From contig NZ_WWVR01000018.1 in NCBI RefSeq assembly GCF_009883055.1, positions 1 through 56,683 of the forward strand: a stretch of 56,683 nucleotides of DNA, given 5' to 3'. Source of the DNA: Blautia sp. BIOML-A1. GTDB lineage: Bacteria > Bacillota > Clostridia > Lachnospirales > Lachnospiraceae. The stretch's first letter is position 1, and each line of letters opens with the position of its first letter. The notes beneath the pieces are model-generated. The model was not told the origin of the DNA. It did not search any database and saw nothing but the letters and a program-made list of their open reading frames with translations. This document shows positions 1-10,768 of the stretch, one piece after another. Position numbers and translations under genes: made by a program.

Positions 1-53
1 CATTCTATTGAATGATGATTCGTTAAGAATTTTCGAGAATCGTATGTGTTTCA

Positions 54-102
54 CTGTTTAGTTATCAAGGTTCTTTGGTATTTTTCGCTGTCTTACGACA
101 GC
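54..102 (-). other. rRNA-operon leader with boxA-like motif
   Basis: On the minus strand, immediately downstream of promoter P2, there is a 6-bp hairpin (GCTGTC/GACAGC, 87-102). It is followed by a boxA-like motif containing AACCTTGATAACT (within 54-76), which resembles the antitermination leader found ahead of Firmicutes 16S or 23S genes. The rRNA gene itself would lie beyond the left edge, so the assignment is inference from promoter type, leader and the neighbouring tRNA. Confidence 0.5.
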
Positions 103-108
103 TCATTT

Positions 109-137
109 AGTTTATCATGTTCGTTTCTGTTTGTCAA
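109..137 (-). promoter_or_regulatory. Strong minus-strand promoter P2 (rRNA type)
   Basis: The -35 is TTGACA (132-137), the spacer is 17 bp and the -10 is TAAACT (109-114). An A-rich tract lies directly upstream of the -35 (138-175, A-runs on the minus strand), as expected of an UP element. It is the downstream member of a tandem pair spaced 100 bp, the usual arrangement of rRNA P1/P2 promoters. Confidence 0.72.
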
Positions 138-208
138 GAACTTTTTTAAGTTTTTTCAAAACTTTTTCGAACTCTTTTGTGATTTCGTTGCTTATCAGCA
201 ACTCGTTT

Positions 209-237
209 ACTTTACCACATTCATTTCTGAATGTCAA
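209..237 (-). promoter_or_regulatory. Strong minus-strand promoter P1 (rRNA type)
   Basis: The -35 is TTGACA (232-237), the spacer is 17 bp and the -10 is TAAAGT (209-214). The 45-50 bp around it are an imperfect duplicate of the P2 region, including spacer bases and the upstream A-tracts (238-275). It lies between tRNA-Ser and P2, so the tRNA transcript could also read through into the rRNA leader. Confidence 0.7.
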
Positions 238-289
238 GCACTTTTTTGAAGTTTTTTTAATTTCTTTTCAGAAGTTATTAACTTCAAAA

Positions 290-377
290 CGGAGAAGGAG
301 GGATTTGAACCCTCGCGCCGGTTACCCGACCTATACCCTTAGCAGGGGCACCTCTTCGGCCTCTTGAGTACTTCTCC
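290..377 (-). tRNA. tRNA-Ser (anticodon GCU)
   Basis: Read on the minus strand, the 7-bp acceptor stem GGAGAAG/CTTCTCC closes at 371-377 and 291-297, with discriminator G at 290. The anticodon loop CTGCTAAGG gives GCU, reading AGC/AGU serine codons. A long variable arm and the T-arm GGTTCAAATCC are both present, and the long variable arm and G discriminator are serine identity features. No CCA is encoded, so it must be added after transcription. Confidence 0.95.
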
Positions 378-440
378 TGACTCCGAATTCATAATCTCTT
401 ATGCAATTTGAAGCGCATTTCTTTCCGAAATGCATGGTTA

Positions 441-469
441 ATTATACATAACATACTTTACATTGTCAA
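441..469 (-). promoter_or_regulatory. Promoter of tRNA-Ser
   Basis: A perfect consensus sigma-A promoter on the minus strand: TTGACA (464-469), 17-bp spacer, TATAAT (441-446). The transcribed leader holds a 7-bp hairpin GCATTTC/GAAATGC (415-433). Between 470 and 552 the sequence is AT-rich and I see nothing else in it. Confidence 0.85.
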
Positions 470-552
470 CACCTTTTTTATATTTATTTTAATATTTTTT
501 TGTTTTGTTTTTACCCTTATATTGGAAACACCAGAATTTTATGATAAACTAA

Positions 553-710
553 AATTAATCGTAACTGTTCACAGGTAATATTCCGCGAGGTGTTTTGTCA
601 TGTATATGACAAAATCCCGAGACATACGGGTCAAAATCCCATCACCGAAGGTGACATGGAATGGATTTTGACCAAGTTAGTGTGAACGGAGTGAACAGTA
701 ACAATTAATC
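553..710. mobile_element. 142-bp MITE-like element with 8-bp target duplication
   Basis: The element spans 561-702. Its ends are GTAACTGTTCAC (561-572) and GTGAACAGTAAC (691-702), an inverted repeat with one mismatch. The 8-bp direct repeat AATTAATC abuts both ends exactly (553-560 and 703-710). The inside is almost all hairpin: TTTTGTCAT/ATGACAAAA (593-614), then GGTCAAAATCC/GGATTTTGACC (629-673) enclosing CACC/GGTG. No open reading frame of note is present. Shorter relatives occur at 17.7, 43.3 and 54.2 kb. The geometry is that of a non-autonomous transposon moved by an unseen transposase. Confidence 0.8.
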
Positions 711-751
711 AGATCAGATCCGGCTCGAACAAGAAGAAAGAAGGTGTGTTT

Positions 752-943
752 ATGGGCGAGATCATAGAAGAGTTTTTCACTGGATACTGCAGAAATTTTG
801 ACATGACACAAACCGTAATCTGCGAATTTGAACAATCTCCACAAGGACTTCAGCTTCTGGATTCAAGCTGTGAATACGGGAACTGCCGCTACAGTAAAGA
901 CTGTGTTGTCATGCAGCAGGCACTTGCACGAGAGATTGTATGA
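752..943 (+). CDS. Small Cys-rich protein of unknown function
   Basis: A 63-residue acidic protein starting at ATG 752, with AAGGTG five bases upstream; an in-frame GTG at 746 is less likely. It contains five cysteines: C13, C24, then C40, C45 and C51 in a cluster (SSCEYGNCRYSKDC). The spacing suggests metal binding or disulfides, but I recognise no named family and have only a vague memory of similar short proteins in Lachnospiraceae. There is no signal peptide, so it is probably cytoplasmic. It stands alone just downstream of the 142-bp inserted element, which sits where its promoter would be expected, and ends in a strong terminator. Confidence 0.6.
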   Translation: MGEIIEEFFTGYCRNFDMTQTVICEFEQSPQGLQLLDSSCEYGNCRYSKDCVVMQQALAREIV

Positions 944-950
944 GTATGAA

Positions 951-986
951 AAACAGCCGGAAGCAAAATACTTCCGACTGTTTTTT
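951..986. terminator. Bidirectional terminator
   Basis: Stem AAACAG-CGGAAG pairs with CTTCCG-CTGTTT around a short loop (one mismatch), followed by a T-run on the plus strand and flanked by A-rich sequence on the other side. It serves the 63-residue gene and probably the convergent plsC. Confidence 0.85.
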
Positions 987-1002
987 GTTATAAGATATTC
1001 TT

Positions 1003-1722
1003 TTAGTCCCATCCACCATATTCCTTAATGGTTTCCTCGACTCTTCTTCTGACTTCTGCTGCAATCTCTGTTGATTTCATATCTTTATATTCATCATAAT
1101 ACATCGGCTTGAGGAAATGTACCTGTACTGTCAGAGGTGCGATTGAGCCTGTGTCAAAAGCCTTATAGGTATCAATCAGTGCAACCGGCACGATCGGACA
1201 TCTCGCTTTCATTGCTGCCTTAAAACTTCCACCCTTAAACTCCTGCGGATGGTTTCCGTTCTTACTTCTTGTTCCTTCTGCAAAGATAAGATAATTACGT
1301 CCGCTCTTAACTTCCCTGGTAACATTGATGATTACCTGCATGGACTGTCTCAGATCCTCTCTGTCCATGATAAAGGCTTTCATGCATGTAAATACCTGTT
1401 TCAAAAACGGGACATTTCCAACTTCTTTCTTCGCCACAACGGAAAACGGAACCGGGCAGGCATCCAGGATCGCCAGAACATCATACAGTCCCTGATGGTT
1501 TGGATAAAACATAAATCCATTCTCCGAAGGAATGTTTTCCGTCCCATAGGATTTAATGGTAATATTCCCACCTGTATTTGCCCTTCTGTCGATTTTTTTG
1601 AGCAATGCATATCTCTTTTCTTCGGGATAATCATCCACATGCCCTGCATACCAGTTCAGCATAAACCATCCATAAGGCACAAAGAAAAGATTTCGTAATA
1701 CCATCATTATGATTCTCTTCAT
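1003..1722 (-). CDS. plsC: 1-acyl-sn-glycerol-3-phosphate acyltransferase
   Basis: This enzyme transfers an acyl group to lysophosphatidic acid to make phosphatidic acid, the second step of phospholipid synthesis at the inner face of the membrane. In its 239 residues the family's catalytic H-X4-D motif is visible as NHQGLYD (H76, D81), and the acyl-acceptor motif EGTRS is at 149-153. A hydrophobic N-terminus (residues 4-24) would anchor it to the membrane. The length is normal for the PlsC family. It lies 26 bp downstream of the membrane-anchored protein gene and could be the last gene of the gyrB-gyrA transcript. The function at family level is secure; the acyl-donor preference cannot be read from the sequence. 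Confidence 0.9.
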   Translation of the reverse strand: MKRIIMMVLRNLFFVPYGWFMLNWYAGHVDDYPEEKRYALLKKIDRRANTGGNITIKSYGTENIPSENGFMFYPNHQGLYDVLAILDACPVPFSVVAKKEVGNVPFLKQVFTCMKAFIMDREDLRQSMQVIINVTREVKSGRNYLIFAEGTRSKNGNHPQEFKGGSFKAAMKARCPIVPVALIDTYKAFDTGSIAPLTVQVHFLKPMYYDEYKDMKSTEIAAEVRRRVEETIKEYGGWD

Positions 1723-1748
1723 GCTGCTACCATCCTTCCAAGCTTCTG

Positions 1749-2549
1749 CTAACTTAATTTTGAAGCAATTTTTTCTTCATATCCCGGATTTTTCTTAATG
1801 AATTTATCATAAGCAACCGTGTATTCCTGATATGCATCTGATTTCATAAACAGAGCATATTTTTCTGCCGCCTGCTTATTCATATCATTCGTGATCTCTG
1901 ATGGCGTAAGTACATAATATTTACCATCCTCTTTTTTCTGAGTCATATAAGTACTGATACATGGATAAGCCTGACCATTCTTAAGAACCAGATCATATGT
2001 GATATACATAAATGTATAGTTTCCATCCTGAGATATCTTATCACATTTATTGATCTGGATTTTTTCCGGTGAATGCGCAGCAAAATATTTTACTGTTGCA
2101 TCCATCTCTGCCTGAAGGTTATCATCCGCCTTCGTTACGCCATAGCATTTCCTGACTTTCTTCTCATTTCCACTCTCATAAGATTCAATCAGTGCCTTAA
2201 CAACTCTTTCCGGTGTCTTATGACTGACTCCGCAACTCTTCACAGCAAAAATAATCACTATGAGCAAAACTGCAAGTATAACTCCTCCCGCAATATACTG
2301 TACGGGAATATCTTGTTTTCTGGATCTGCTCTTTTTTCGGTTTCTGACAGTTTTGGAACTGGCTGCTTTACTGCTTCCGTTGACCTTGACATTACGCATA
2401 CCGGTTCTTGAACTTCCAGTTTTTTTCGTTTCCAGTGCAGATCTTCTGACATTGGATTTTGAACGTCCTGTTTTTTGGCGGCTCTTACTGTTCTTACTGC
2501 TTTTGGTAATTTTACTGCTGCCATTTAATGAGACATATTCCTTCTCCAT
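1749..2549 (-). CDS. Membrane-anchored protein with basic Ser/Lys-rich tail
   Basis: A 266-residue protein in three parts. Residues 1-80 are strongly basic and rich in Ser, Lys and Arg, with no predicted fold. Residues 84-105 form one transmembrane helix. Residues 110-266 are an external domain beginning TPERVVKALIESYESGN, which resembles the DUF4878 / NTF2-like group of small lipoprotein-type domains. The positive-inside rule puts the basic tail in the cytoplasm. It starts 19 bp after the gyrA stop, so it is probably co-transcribed with gyrase. No function is known to me. The basic tail could bind nucleic acid or acidic lipid, but that is a guess. Confidence 0.7.
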   Translation of the reverse strand: MEKEYVSLNGSSKITKSSKNSKSRQKTGRSKSNVRRSALETKKTGSSRTGMRNVKVNGSSKAASSKTVRNRKKSRSRKQDIPVQYIAGGVILAVLLIVIIFAVKSCGVSHKTPERVVKALIESYESGNEKKVRKCYGVTKADDNLQAEMDATVKYFAAHSPEKIQINKCDKISQDGNYTFMYITYDLVLKNGQAYPCISTYMTQKKEDGKYYVLTPSEITNDMNKQAAEKYALFMKSDAYQEYTVAYDKFIKKNPGYEEKIASKLS

Positions 2550-2567
2550 GATGATCTAACGTCCCCT

Positions 2568-5069
2568 TTATTCTTCTGTCGGCTGTTTTTCCTTGTCTTC
2601 TTTGTCTTTTTCTTCTTCTTTTTCTCTGACCTTTGCAAAGCTTGCAACTGTCACTCCATCAGAAAGGTTAATCAGTTTTACTCCTGATGTAATTCTTCCA
2701 AGAATAGAAATATCAGAACACTGCAGACGGATAATAATTCCCTCTGTGGTGATCATCATGATCTCATTTTCTTCATTTACCGCTTTGGCTCCGATGACAT
2801 TTCCTGTTTTTTCTGTGATCTTATAACATTTCACGCCTTTACCGCCTCGGTTCTGGCAGGTAAATTCACTGACAGAGGTTCTCTTGCCCATACCATTCTC
2901 AGAAACAACAAGGAGATAATATCCCTGTGTATTCAGCTGCATAGCAACAACTTCGTCTCCATCCAGCAGGTTAATGCCTCGTACACCCATGGAAACTCGT
3001 CCTGTGCTTCTTACATCTGTTTCCTTGAAACGAATGCACTGGCCATATTTCGTTATAAGAATAATATCTTTCTTATCATCTGTTGCTTTTACTTCGATCA
3101 GCTCATCATCATCTCTGAGAGAAATCGCTGCAAGCCCTACCTTGCGGACATTTGCATAATCACGAATCGGAGTTTTCTTAACAAGACCCTTACGTGTTGC
3201 CATCATCAGATAATGTCCTTCTTCAAACTTGCTGATCGGAATAACTGATGTGATCCGCTCTCCCGGCATCAGCTGCAGAAGATTGATAATTGCAGTTCCT
3301 CTTGCTGTTCTTCCTGCTTCCGGAATCTCATATGCCTTCAGACGGTATACTCGTCCTGTGTTGGTAAAGAACATCACATAATGATGCGTTGTTGTCATCA
3401 TCAGTTCTTCAATATAATCATCATCCAGGGTCTGCATACCCTTTATGCCTCTGCCGCCTCGATTCTGACTACGGAAGTTATCTACTGTCATACGCTTGAT
3501 ATAGCCAAGCTTTGTCATTGTAATGACTGTATTTTCTCTCGGGATCATGTCCTCCATGGAAATGTCATATGCATCAAATCCAATAGATGTTCTTCTGTCA
3601 TCTCCATATTTCTCTGCAATTGCAAGAATTTCTTCACGGATAACACGAAGAAGAGTATTTCTGTCAGCAAGAATTGCCTGTAATTTACGGATTTTTTCCA
3701 TTAATTCTGCATATTCTGCTTCCAGCTTTTCTCTTTCCAGACCGGTCAGTGCACGCAGACGCATATCAACGATCGCCTGTGCCTGAACATCTGTCAGTTC
3801 AAAGCGATCCATTAATTCCTGCTTTGCGATCTGAACGTTTCTTGCTGCACGGATAATACGGATCACTTCATCGATATTATCAAGTGCCTTAAGAAGACCT
3901 TCCAGAATATGAGCACGCTCCTGTGCCTTATTCAGATCATATTTCGTTCTTCTTGTTACGACATCTTCCTGATGTGCAAGGTAATGTTCAAGCATCTCCG
4001 GAAGAGTCAGAACTTTCGGCTGAAGACTTCCGTTTACAGAAACCAGACACAGCATGATCACACCAAAAGTATCCTGAAGCTGTGTATGCTTATACAGCTG
4101 GTTGAGAACAACATTTGCATTAGCATCTCTGCGCAGATCAATACAGATACGCATTCCCTCACGACTGGAGTGATCATTCAGATCTGTAATTCCGTCAATC
4201 TTTTTGTCCCGCACAAGCTCTGCGATCTTCTCGATCAGACGTGCTTTATTTACAAGATACGGAAGTTCTGTAACGATAATACGGGATTTACCATTTGGCA
4301 GTGTCTCGATATTTGTCACCGCACGGACACGGATCTTACCACGTCCTGTACGATATGCTTCCTCGATTCCTCTTGTTCCAAGAATGGTTGCTCCTGTTGG
4401 AAAATCCGGACCTTTGACGATATCAAGAAGTTCTTCGATCGTTGTCCCTCTGTCCTCTTCAATGATATTATCTATAATCTTAACAACTGCCTGGATTACT
4501 TCTCTTAAGTTGTGAGGCGGAATATTGGTTGCCATACCAACTGCAATACCAGAAGTACCGTTTACAAGAAGATTCGGATAACGTGACGGAAGTACGACAG
4601 GCTCTCTCTCTGTCTCATCAAAGTTTGGCTGAAAATCAACTGTGTTTTTATTAATATCTGCAAGCATCTCCATGGAAATCTTGCTTAAGCGTGCCTCTGT
4701 ATATCGCATGGCAGCTGCACCGTCACCATCCACAGACCCAAAGTTTCCGTGACCATCTACCAGAGGATATCTGGTTGACCAGTCCTGTGCCATATTTACA
4801 AGTGCTCCGTAAATAGAACTGTCTCCATGAGGATGATACTTACCCATAGTATCACCAACGATACGGGCACATTTACGATGTGGCTTGTCCGGACCGTTAT
4901 TCAATTCGATCATGGAATACAGAACTCTTCTCTGAACCGGCTTCAGTCCATCTCTTACGTCCGGAAGAGCACGTGAGGCAATAACACTCATGGCATAATC
5001 TATATAAGATTTCTCCATCGTCTTCTGTAGATCCACCTCATGGATTTTGTCAAAAATATTGTCTTCCAT
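2568..5069 (-). CDS. gyrA: DNA gyrase subunit A
   Basis: The DNA breakage-reunion subunit of gyrase, which with GyrB introduces negative supercoils using ATP. In its 833 residues the catalytic tyrosine is Y123 in [11 protein letters not shown]. The quinolone-resistance region reads [13 protein letters not shown], with serine at the E. coli S83 position (S84) and glycine at the D87 position (G88). The DNA-wrapping C-terminal domain carries a GyrA-box variant [10 protein letters not shown], which marks it as gyrase rather than topoisomerase IV. The C-terminus ends in a Lys/Glu-rich acidic tail, which in other gyrases tunes supercoiling. It follows gyrB by 11 bp and is clearly in one operon with it. 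Confidence 0.98.
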   Translation of the reverse strand: MEDNIFDKIHEVDLQKTMEKSYIDYAMSVIASRALPDVRDGLKPVQRRVLYSMIELNNGPDKPHRKCARIVGDTMGKYHPHGDSSIYGALVNMAQDWSTRYPLVDGHGNFGSVDGDGAAAMRYTEARLSKISMEMLADINKNTVDFQPNFDETEREPVVLPSRYPNLLVNGTSGIAVGMATNIPPHNLREVIQAVVKIIDNIIEEDRGTTIEELLDIVKGPDFPTGATILGTRGIEEAYRTGRGKIRVRAVTNIETLPNGKSRIIVTELPYLVNKARLIEKIAELVRDKKIDGITDLNDHSSREGMRICIDLRRDANANVVLNQLYKHTQLQDTFGVIMLCLVSVNGSLQPKVLTLPEMLEHYLAHQEDVVTRRTKYDLNKAQERAHILEGLLKALDNIDEVIRIIRAARNVQIAKQELMDRFELTDVQAQAIVDMRLRALTGLEREKLEAEYAELMEKIRKLQAILADRNTLLRVIREEILAIAEKYGDDRRTSIGFDAYDISMEDMIPRENTVITMTKLGYIKRMTVDNFRSQNRGGRGIKGMQTLDDDYIEELMMTTTHHYVMFFTNTGRVYRLKAYEIPEAGRTARGTAIINLLQLMPGERITSVIPISKFEEGHYLMMATRKGLVKKTPIRDYANVRKVGLAAISLRDDDELIEVKATDDKKDIILITKYGQCIRFKETDVRSTGRVSMGVRGINLLDGDEVVAMQLNTQGYYLLVVSENGMGKRTSVSEFTCQNRGGKGVKCYKITEKTGNVIGAKAVNEENEIMMITTEGIIIRLQCSDISILGRITSGVKLINLSDGVTVASFAKVREKEEEKDKEDKEKQPTEE

Positions 5070-5080
5070 TTTTTATTCTC

Positions 5081-7027
<1,947 letters not shown>

Positions 7028-7083
7028 TCATTTTATATTAAAACACCTGTCATGTCCTCTATTGGACATACGTATACTAATTT

Positions 7084-7092
7084 ATTATAGCA
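7084..7092 (-). promoter_or_regulatory. Extended -10 promoter of gyrB
   Basis: TG-C-TATAAT on the minus strand (TATAAT at 7084-7089), with no good -35 at 17 bp. The leader to the gyrB ATG is about 70 nt. Confidence 0.6.
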
Positions 7093-7135
7093 CAAAAACT
7101 ACATTCTTTCCATTAAAACCGCAAAATCAATGTAC

Positions 7136-7176
7136 AAAAAAAAGAACTGTATTTCTCATAAAATCAGAAACACAGT
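7136..7176 (-). terminator. Terminator of the rsmI operon
   Basis: On the minus strand the stem ACTGTGTTTCT / AGAAATACAGT (one mismatch) is followed by an uninterrupted T-run (7136-7143). It directly follows the rsmI stop and ends the long operon that starts at the histidine kinase. Confidence 0.88.
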
Positions 7177-7184
7177 CCCTACTT

Positions 7185-8024
7185 TTACTGAACAAGATAT
7201 TGATAAATTTCTCTTTTGGATACGCCTCTGTCCTTTGCAACCTTCTTCATCGCATCTTTTCTTGAGAATCCCTGTTTTTCGTAAATCTCCATATGTTCTT
7301 CGATAGAAATTTCCTCCCAGGAAGCCATCTCTTCTTCTTTCAGTTCCTGACGGCTTTTACCCTCTATCACAAGGACACATTCTCCCAGCGGCTTCTCATT
7401 CTCATAACGGATAATAAGTTCATCAATTGTTGTGTGAAAAGCCGTTTCATGCTTTTTGGTCAGTTCTCTGCAAAGTGTCATTCTACGATTACCAAGTGTC
7501 TCTTTCAGATCCTTAAGTGTACGGACCAGTTTATGCGGTGCCTCATACATTATGATTGTTCTGGTCTCGTTCACCAGTTCATCCAGAATTTCCCTGCGTT
7601 CCTTTTTGTCCATCGGAAGAAATGCTTCAAAAGCAAATCTTCTGGTTGCAAGTCCGGACAATGTCAATGCTGTAATGCAGGCTGCCGGTCCCGGAAGAGA
7701 GGTCACCTCAATCCCTGCGTCATAACACATTGCCGCCAGTTCTTCTCCAGGATCTGAAATTCCCGGCGTTCCCGCATCTGTGATCAGAGCAATATTCATC
7801 CCACTCTGCATCTTTTCAATCAATGTATAGGCCTTGTCGATCTTATTATATTCATGATAACTGGTCATGGGCGTTTTTATCTCAAAATGATTGAGCAGCT
7901 TAATACTGTTCCGGGTATCCTCTGCTGCGATCAGATCTACTTCTTTGAGTGTACGCAGAACACGCAGAGTGATATCTTCCAGATTTCCAATCGGCGTTGC
8001 ACAAAGATATAATTTTCCGCTCAT
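7185..8024 (-). CDS. rsmI: 16S rRNA (cytidine-1402 2'-O)-methyltransferase
   Basis: RsmI methylates the ribose of C1402 in the 16S rRNA decoding centre, using S-adenosylmethionine. The 279-residue sequence has the tetrapyrrole-methylase fold signatures of the family: the start LYLCATPIGNLEDITLR, AAEDTRN, and the SAM-binding loop DAGTPGISDPG. A small helical C-terminal domain follows, ending KDRGVSKREIYQYL. The length is as usual. It is the last gene of the operon and lies just ahead of a strong terminator. Its neighbours trmN6, ricT and holB are the same as in Bacillus, where it is yabC. Confidence 0.96.
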   Translation of the reverse strand: MSGKLYLCATPIGNLEDITLRVLRTLKEVDLIAAEDTRNSIKLLNHFEIKTPMTSYHEYNKIDKAYTLIEKMQSGMNIALITDAGTPGISDPGEELAAMCYDAGIEVTSLPGPAACITALTLSGLATRRFAFEAFLPMDKKERREILDELVNETRTIIMYEAPHKLVRTLKDLKETLGNRRMTLCRELTKKHETAFHTTIDELIIRYENEKPLGECVLVIEGKSRQELKEEEMASWEEISIEEHMEIYEKQGFSRKDAMKKVAKDRGVSKREIYQYLVQ

Positions 8025-8060
8025 AAATCAGCTCTCCTTCTTAAGTTCTTATCCATAGCA

Positions 8061-8813
8061 TCATACCATCCCATATATTTCCAGGATAGACTTTGTGTAC
8101 TCTCCCGGCTTCTCGTAAACGATCAGAGGACGTTCTACCGTAATTCTTGAATTTCCTCCCTTACAGGCTTCTATCAGCACCATATTCGGTTCTCTGTCTA
8201 TGTATGGATATACCAGCTGCATGCGCTTCGGCTCCAGCTTATATTTCATCATCACCTGAAAAATCTCAGCAAGACGAAACGGACGATGCACCATGAAAAA
8301 ATGACCCCTGTCTTTGAGCACTCTGGAGGCCTGACTTACTACATCTTCCAGCGTACAAAGCACCTCATGCCTTGCGATCGCCTTTGCCATATACGGATTA
8401 CGTAATCCATGCTCTCCTATCATATATGGAGGATTGCTTGTTACTACATCAAAAGAAGCTGCTCCAAAAATTTCAGCAGCCTCTTTGATGTCTCCGCATA
8501 CAATATCAATTGCAGATTCCAGTCCATTATACGCAACACTGCGTGACGCCATATCTGCACATTCTTTTTGTATCTCAAGTCCTGTAAAATGTGTTCCCTT
8601 CTCCCTGCTCTTAAGCAAGATCGGAATAATTCCTGTACCGGTTCCCATATCCAGAACTCTTGCATTATTTCTGATCTTTGCAAAACCGGACAAAAGAACT
8701 GCATCCATTCCAAAACAGAATTTCTCAGGATTCTGAATTACATAAAATCCATTCTGCAGGTCATCGACCCGCTCTCCCAAATGTACCAGATCAGTCTGCG
8801 GATTTCTTTCCAT
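8061..8813 (-). CDS. trmN6: tRNA1(Val) adenine-37 N6-methyltransferase family protein
   Basis: A class I SAM-dependent methyltransferase of 250 residues. Motif I is DMGTGTGI (55-62), and the amino-methylase signature NPPY is at 127-130, as expected for N6-adenine transfer. The family (YfiC in E. coli, YabB in Bacillus) modifies A37 next to the anticodon in tRNA-Val; the substrate in this organism is inferred. The 5' end overlaps the 3' end of ricT by 23 bp, which implies translational coupling. Confidence 0.88.
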   Translation of the reverse strand: MERNPQTDLVHLGERVDDLQNGFYVIQNPEKFCFGMDAVLLSGFAKIRNNARVLDMGTGTGIIPILLKSREKGTHFTGLEIQKECADMASRSVAYNGLESAIDIVCGDIKEAAEIFGAASFDVVTSNPPYMIGEHGLRNPYMAKAIARHEVLCTLEDVVSQASRVLKDRGHFFMVHRPFRLAEIFQVMMKYKLEPKRMQLVYPYIDREPNMVLIEACKGGNSRITVERPLIVYEKPGEYTKSILEIYGMV

Positions 8814-9705
8814 GAGATTTTATATCTCCTTCTTTATCCTCAAGTTTTTCCAGTTCCTTCATTTCCTTGTCAGATATCTTGATCTTTTTTCTGCGCGCCC
8901 GAAACTTCAATTCATCTACTGGAAATTCCTGAATTTCTTTTTCGTCGTTTACTTCAACAACAACCTTGACTCTCTGACGAAGTACATTCACACTCTGAAC
9001 CGTTCCCTGAATGCCATCCGGAAGTGTAACAGTATCTCCGATTCCCGGAAGCTTCTTATTCAGTTCCTCATATGTCTCCTGCTCATTCTTGAGACAGCAC
9101 ATTAATCTTCCACATACACCGGAAATCTTGGTCTGGTTCAGCGAAAGATTCTGCTCCTTCGCCATCTTGATGGATACCGGTGCAAACTCTGAGAGATAAG
9201 TATGGCAGCAGAGACATCTGCCGCAGATTCCAATTCCTCCCAGAATCTTGGTCTCATCCCGGACTCCGATCTGCCGCAATTCAATTCTTGTCTTGAAAAT
9301 CGCAGCAAGATCTTTAACTAACTGACGGAAATCGATTCTTCCGTCTGCTGTAAAATAAAACAACACTTTGTTGTTATCAAATGTATATTCTGCATCGATC
9401 AGCTTCATCTCCAGGCCATGCTCACGGATCTTCTTCTGGCAGATCTTAAAAGCGTCTTTTTCTTTAAGACGATTCTGTTTCTCTCTGTCTTCATCTGCCT
9501 GAGTTGCCACTCTTAATACTTCTTTGAGCGGATGAACCACCTCGTCCTCTCCGACTTCCTTCGGTCCAAGTACAACTCTTCCAAACTCTACTCCGCGGGC
9601 AGTTTCTACGATCACATGATCGCCCACCTGCATCTTATAATTCTTCGGGTCAAAATAATATATTTTACCGACATTTCTGAATCTGATTCCAACTATCTTT
9701 GTCAT
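8791..9705 (-). CDS. ricT: PSP1-domain protein RicT (YaaT)
   Basis: RicT is the core of the RicA-RicF-RicT complex, which in Bacillus carries iron-sulfur clusters, steers RNase Y cleavage of many mRNAs and was first found as a sporulation gene. The 304-residue sequence shows cysteine ligands C161, C164, C166, C167 and C198, C203, C204 (GICGRCLCC and GVCGRLMCC), as expected for Fe-S binding. The PSP1 region lies at about residues 40-150. The C-terminus is highly charged. It lies immediately after holB, the usual position. No ricA or ricF gene is visible in this window. Confidence 0.93.
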   Translation of the reverse strand: MTKIVGIRFRNVGKIYYFDPKNYKMQVGDHVIVETARGVEFGRVVLGPKEVGEDEVVHPLKEVLRVATQADEDREKQNRLKEKDAFKICQKKIREHGLEMKLIDAEYTFDNNKVLFYFTADGRIDFRQLVKDLAAIFKTRIELRQIGVRDETKILGGIGICGRCLCCHTYLSEFAPVSIKMAKEQNLSLNQTKISGVCGRLMCCLKNEQETYEELNKKLPGIGDTVTLPDGIQGTVQSVNVLRQRVKVVVEVNDEKEIQEFPVDELKFRARRKKIKISDKEMKELEKLEDKEGDIKSHGKKSAD

Positions 9706-9706
9706 T

Positions 9707-10696
9707 CTAACTCTCCCTGATCGTCAGGAACAGAAGTTCAAGAGCAAGCTCGAAATTTACATTTGCACGCAGACGTACCTTTGTTTTTTCCAGTGCCTCC
9801 AGTATCTTTTCGAGATTTTCATATGAACGCTGGCTCGCCTGTTCCTTTATATAATTAATTTCCTGCTTGAACACCAGATTGTCTATCTCTCTGGTAGCCT
9901 TGAACATCAGAACATCACGGAACCAGAACTGGAAAATATCCAGATAATCACTTATATGCTGCTTCTCATCTGAAAGCGCACGAAGCACATCTGTAAGCTC
10001 ATACGTCTGCATAGTGTTTACATACTTCAGTATCTTCAGTGCATTCTCCGTCATCTTACTGAATTCTTCGGATGTTGCCGCTTCCTGAGCCTTTCCAATG
10101 CTTCCCTGTGCAAAAGATACATCGATCTCTGCCTGATAATCCGGCACATGAAGACGCTCCATAAGATATTTCTTAACCAGATTGTCATCTACTACCTTCA
10201 GATCAAGTCTTACACATCGTGACTGAATCGTAGGAAGCAGAGCATCCACATTGCTGGTCAACAGCATGATCACAGCGTATTCCGGCGGTTCCTCAATTGT
10301 TTTAAGAAGAGCATTCTGCGCCTGCACTGTCATCATCTCCGCATCCGGAATGATATATATCTTGTGCTGGCTGCAGTATGGCTTGATCGCTACATCATGG
10401 ATCACCTGATCACGCACCTCATCGATGGTAATAGTTCCCGGTTTCTCATGATTCACCATAATAATATCCGGATGGTTCTTACCTATGGCTTTCTTGCAGG
10501 AATCACACTTCTGACATGGCTCCGTTCCCCCAGCCTCGCACTGAAGAGTCATTGCATAAGTCGTTGCAAGAAGCTTCTTTCCCGATCCTGGTCTTCCGGT
10601 AAAGATATAGGAATGAGATATCTTTCCTGTCGTCATGGCATTCTTCAGATGCCTGATGATTTCTTCATGTCCGATAATATTGTTGAAACTAACCAT
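9707..10696 (-). CDS. holB: DNA polymerase III subunit delta'
   Basis: A subunit of the clamp-loader complex that places the beta clamp (dnaN product, also in this window) on primed DNA. The 329 residues begin with an AAA+ module: Walker A GRPGSGKK at 34-41, a four-cysteine zinc module with C53, C61, C64 and C67, and sensor region LLTSNVDALLPTIQSRC. AGGTGA six bases before ATG 10696 supports the start. The length matches the family. It is the third gene of a conserved run with ricT and trmN6, from which it is separated by single bases or overlaps. Confidence 0.93.
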   Translation of the reverse strand: MVSFNNIIGHEEIIRHLKNAMTTGKISHSYIFTGRPGSGKKLLATTYAMTLQCEAGGTEPCQKCDSCKKAIGKNHPDIIMVNHEKPGTITIDEVRDQVIHDVAIKPYCSQHKIYIIPDAEMMTVQAQNALLKTIEEPPEYAVIMLLTSNVDALLPTIQSRCVRLDLKVVDDNLVKKYLMERLHVPDYQAEIDVSFAQGSIGKAQEAATSEEFSKMTENALKILKYVNTMQTYELTDVLRALSDEKQHISDYLDIFQFWFRDVLMFKATREIDNLVFKQEINYIKEQASQRSYENLEKILEALEKTKVRLRANVNFELALELLFLTIRES

Positions 10697-10768
10697 TCAG
10701 AATCACCTCTCTCGTTTATAGTTTCTATATACGAATCTTTGTTCGCTATTTCTACATTATAGCATACT

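Noticed and set aside
46..367. Two plus-strand reading frames of 67 and 78 residues
   Set aside because: They lie antisense to the rRNA-type promoters and tRNA-Ser and have no ribosome site.
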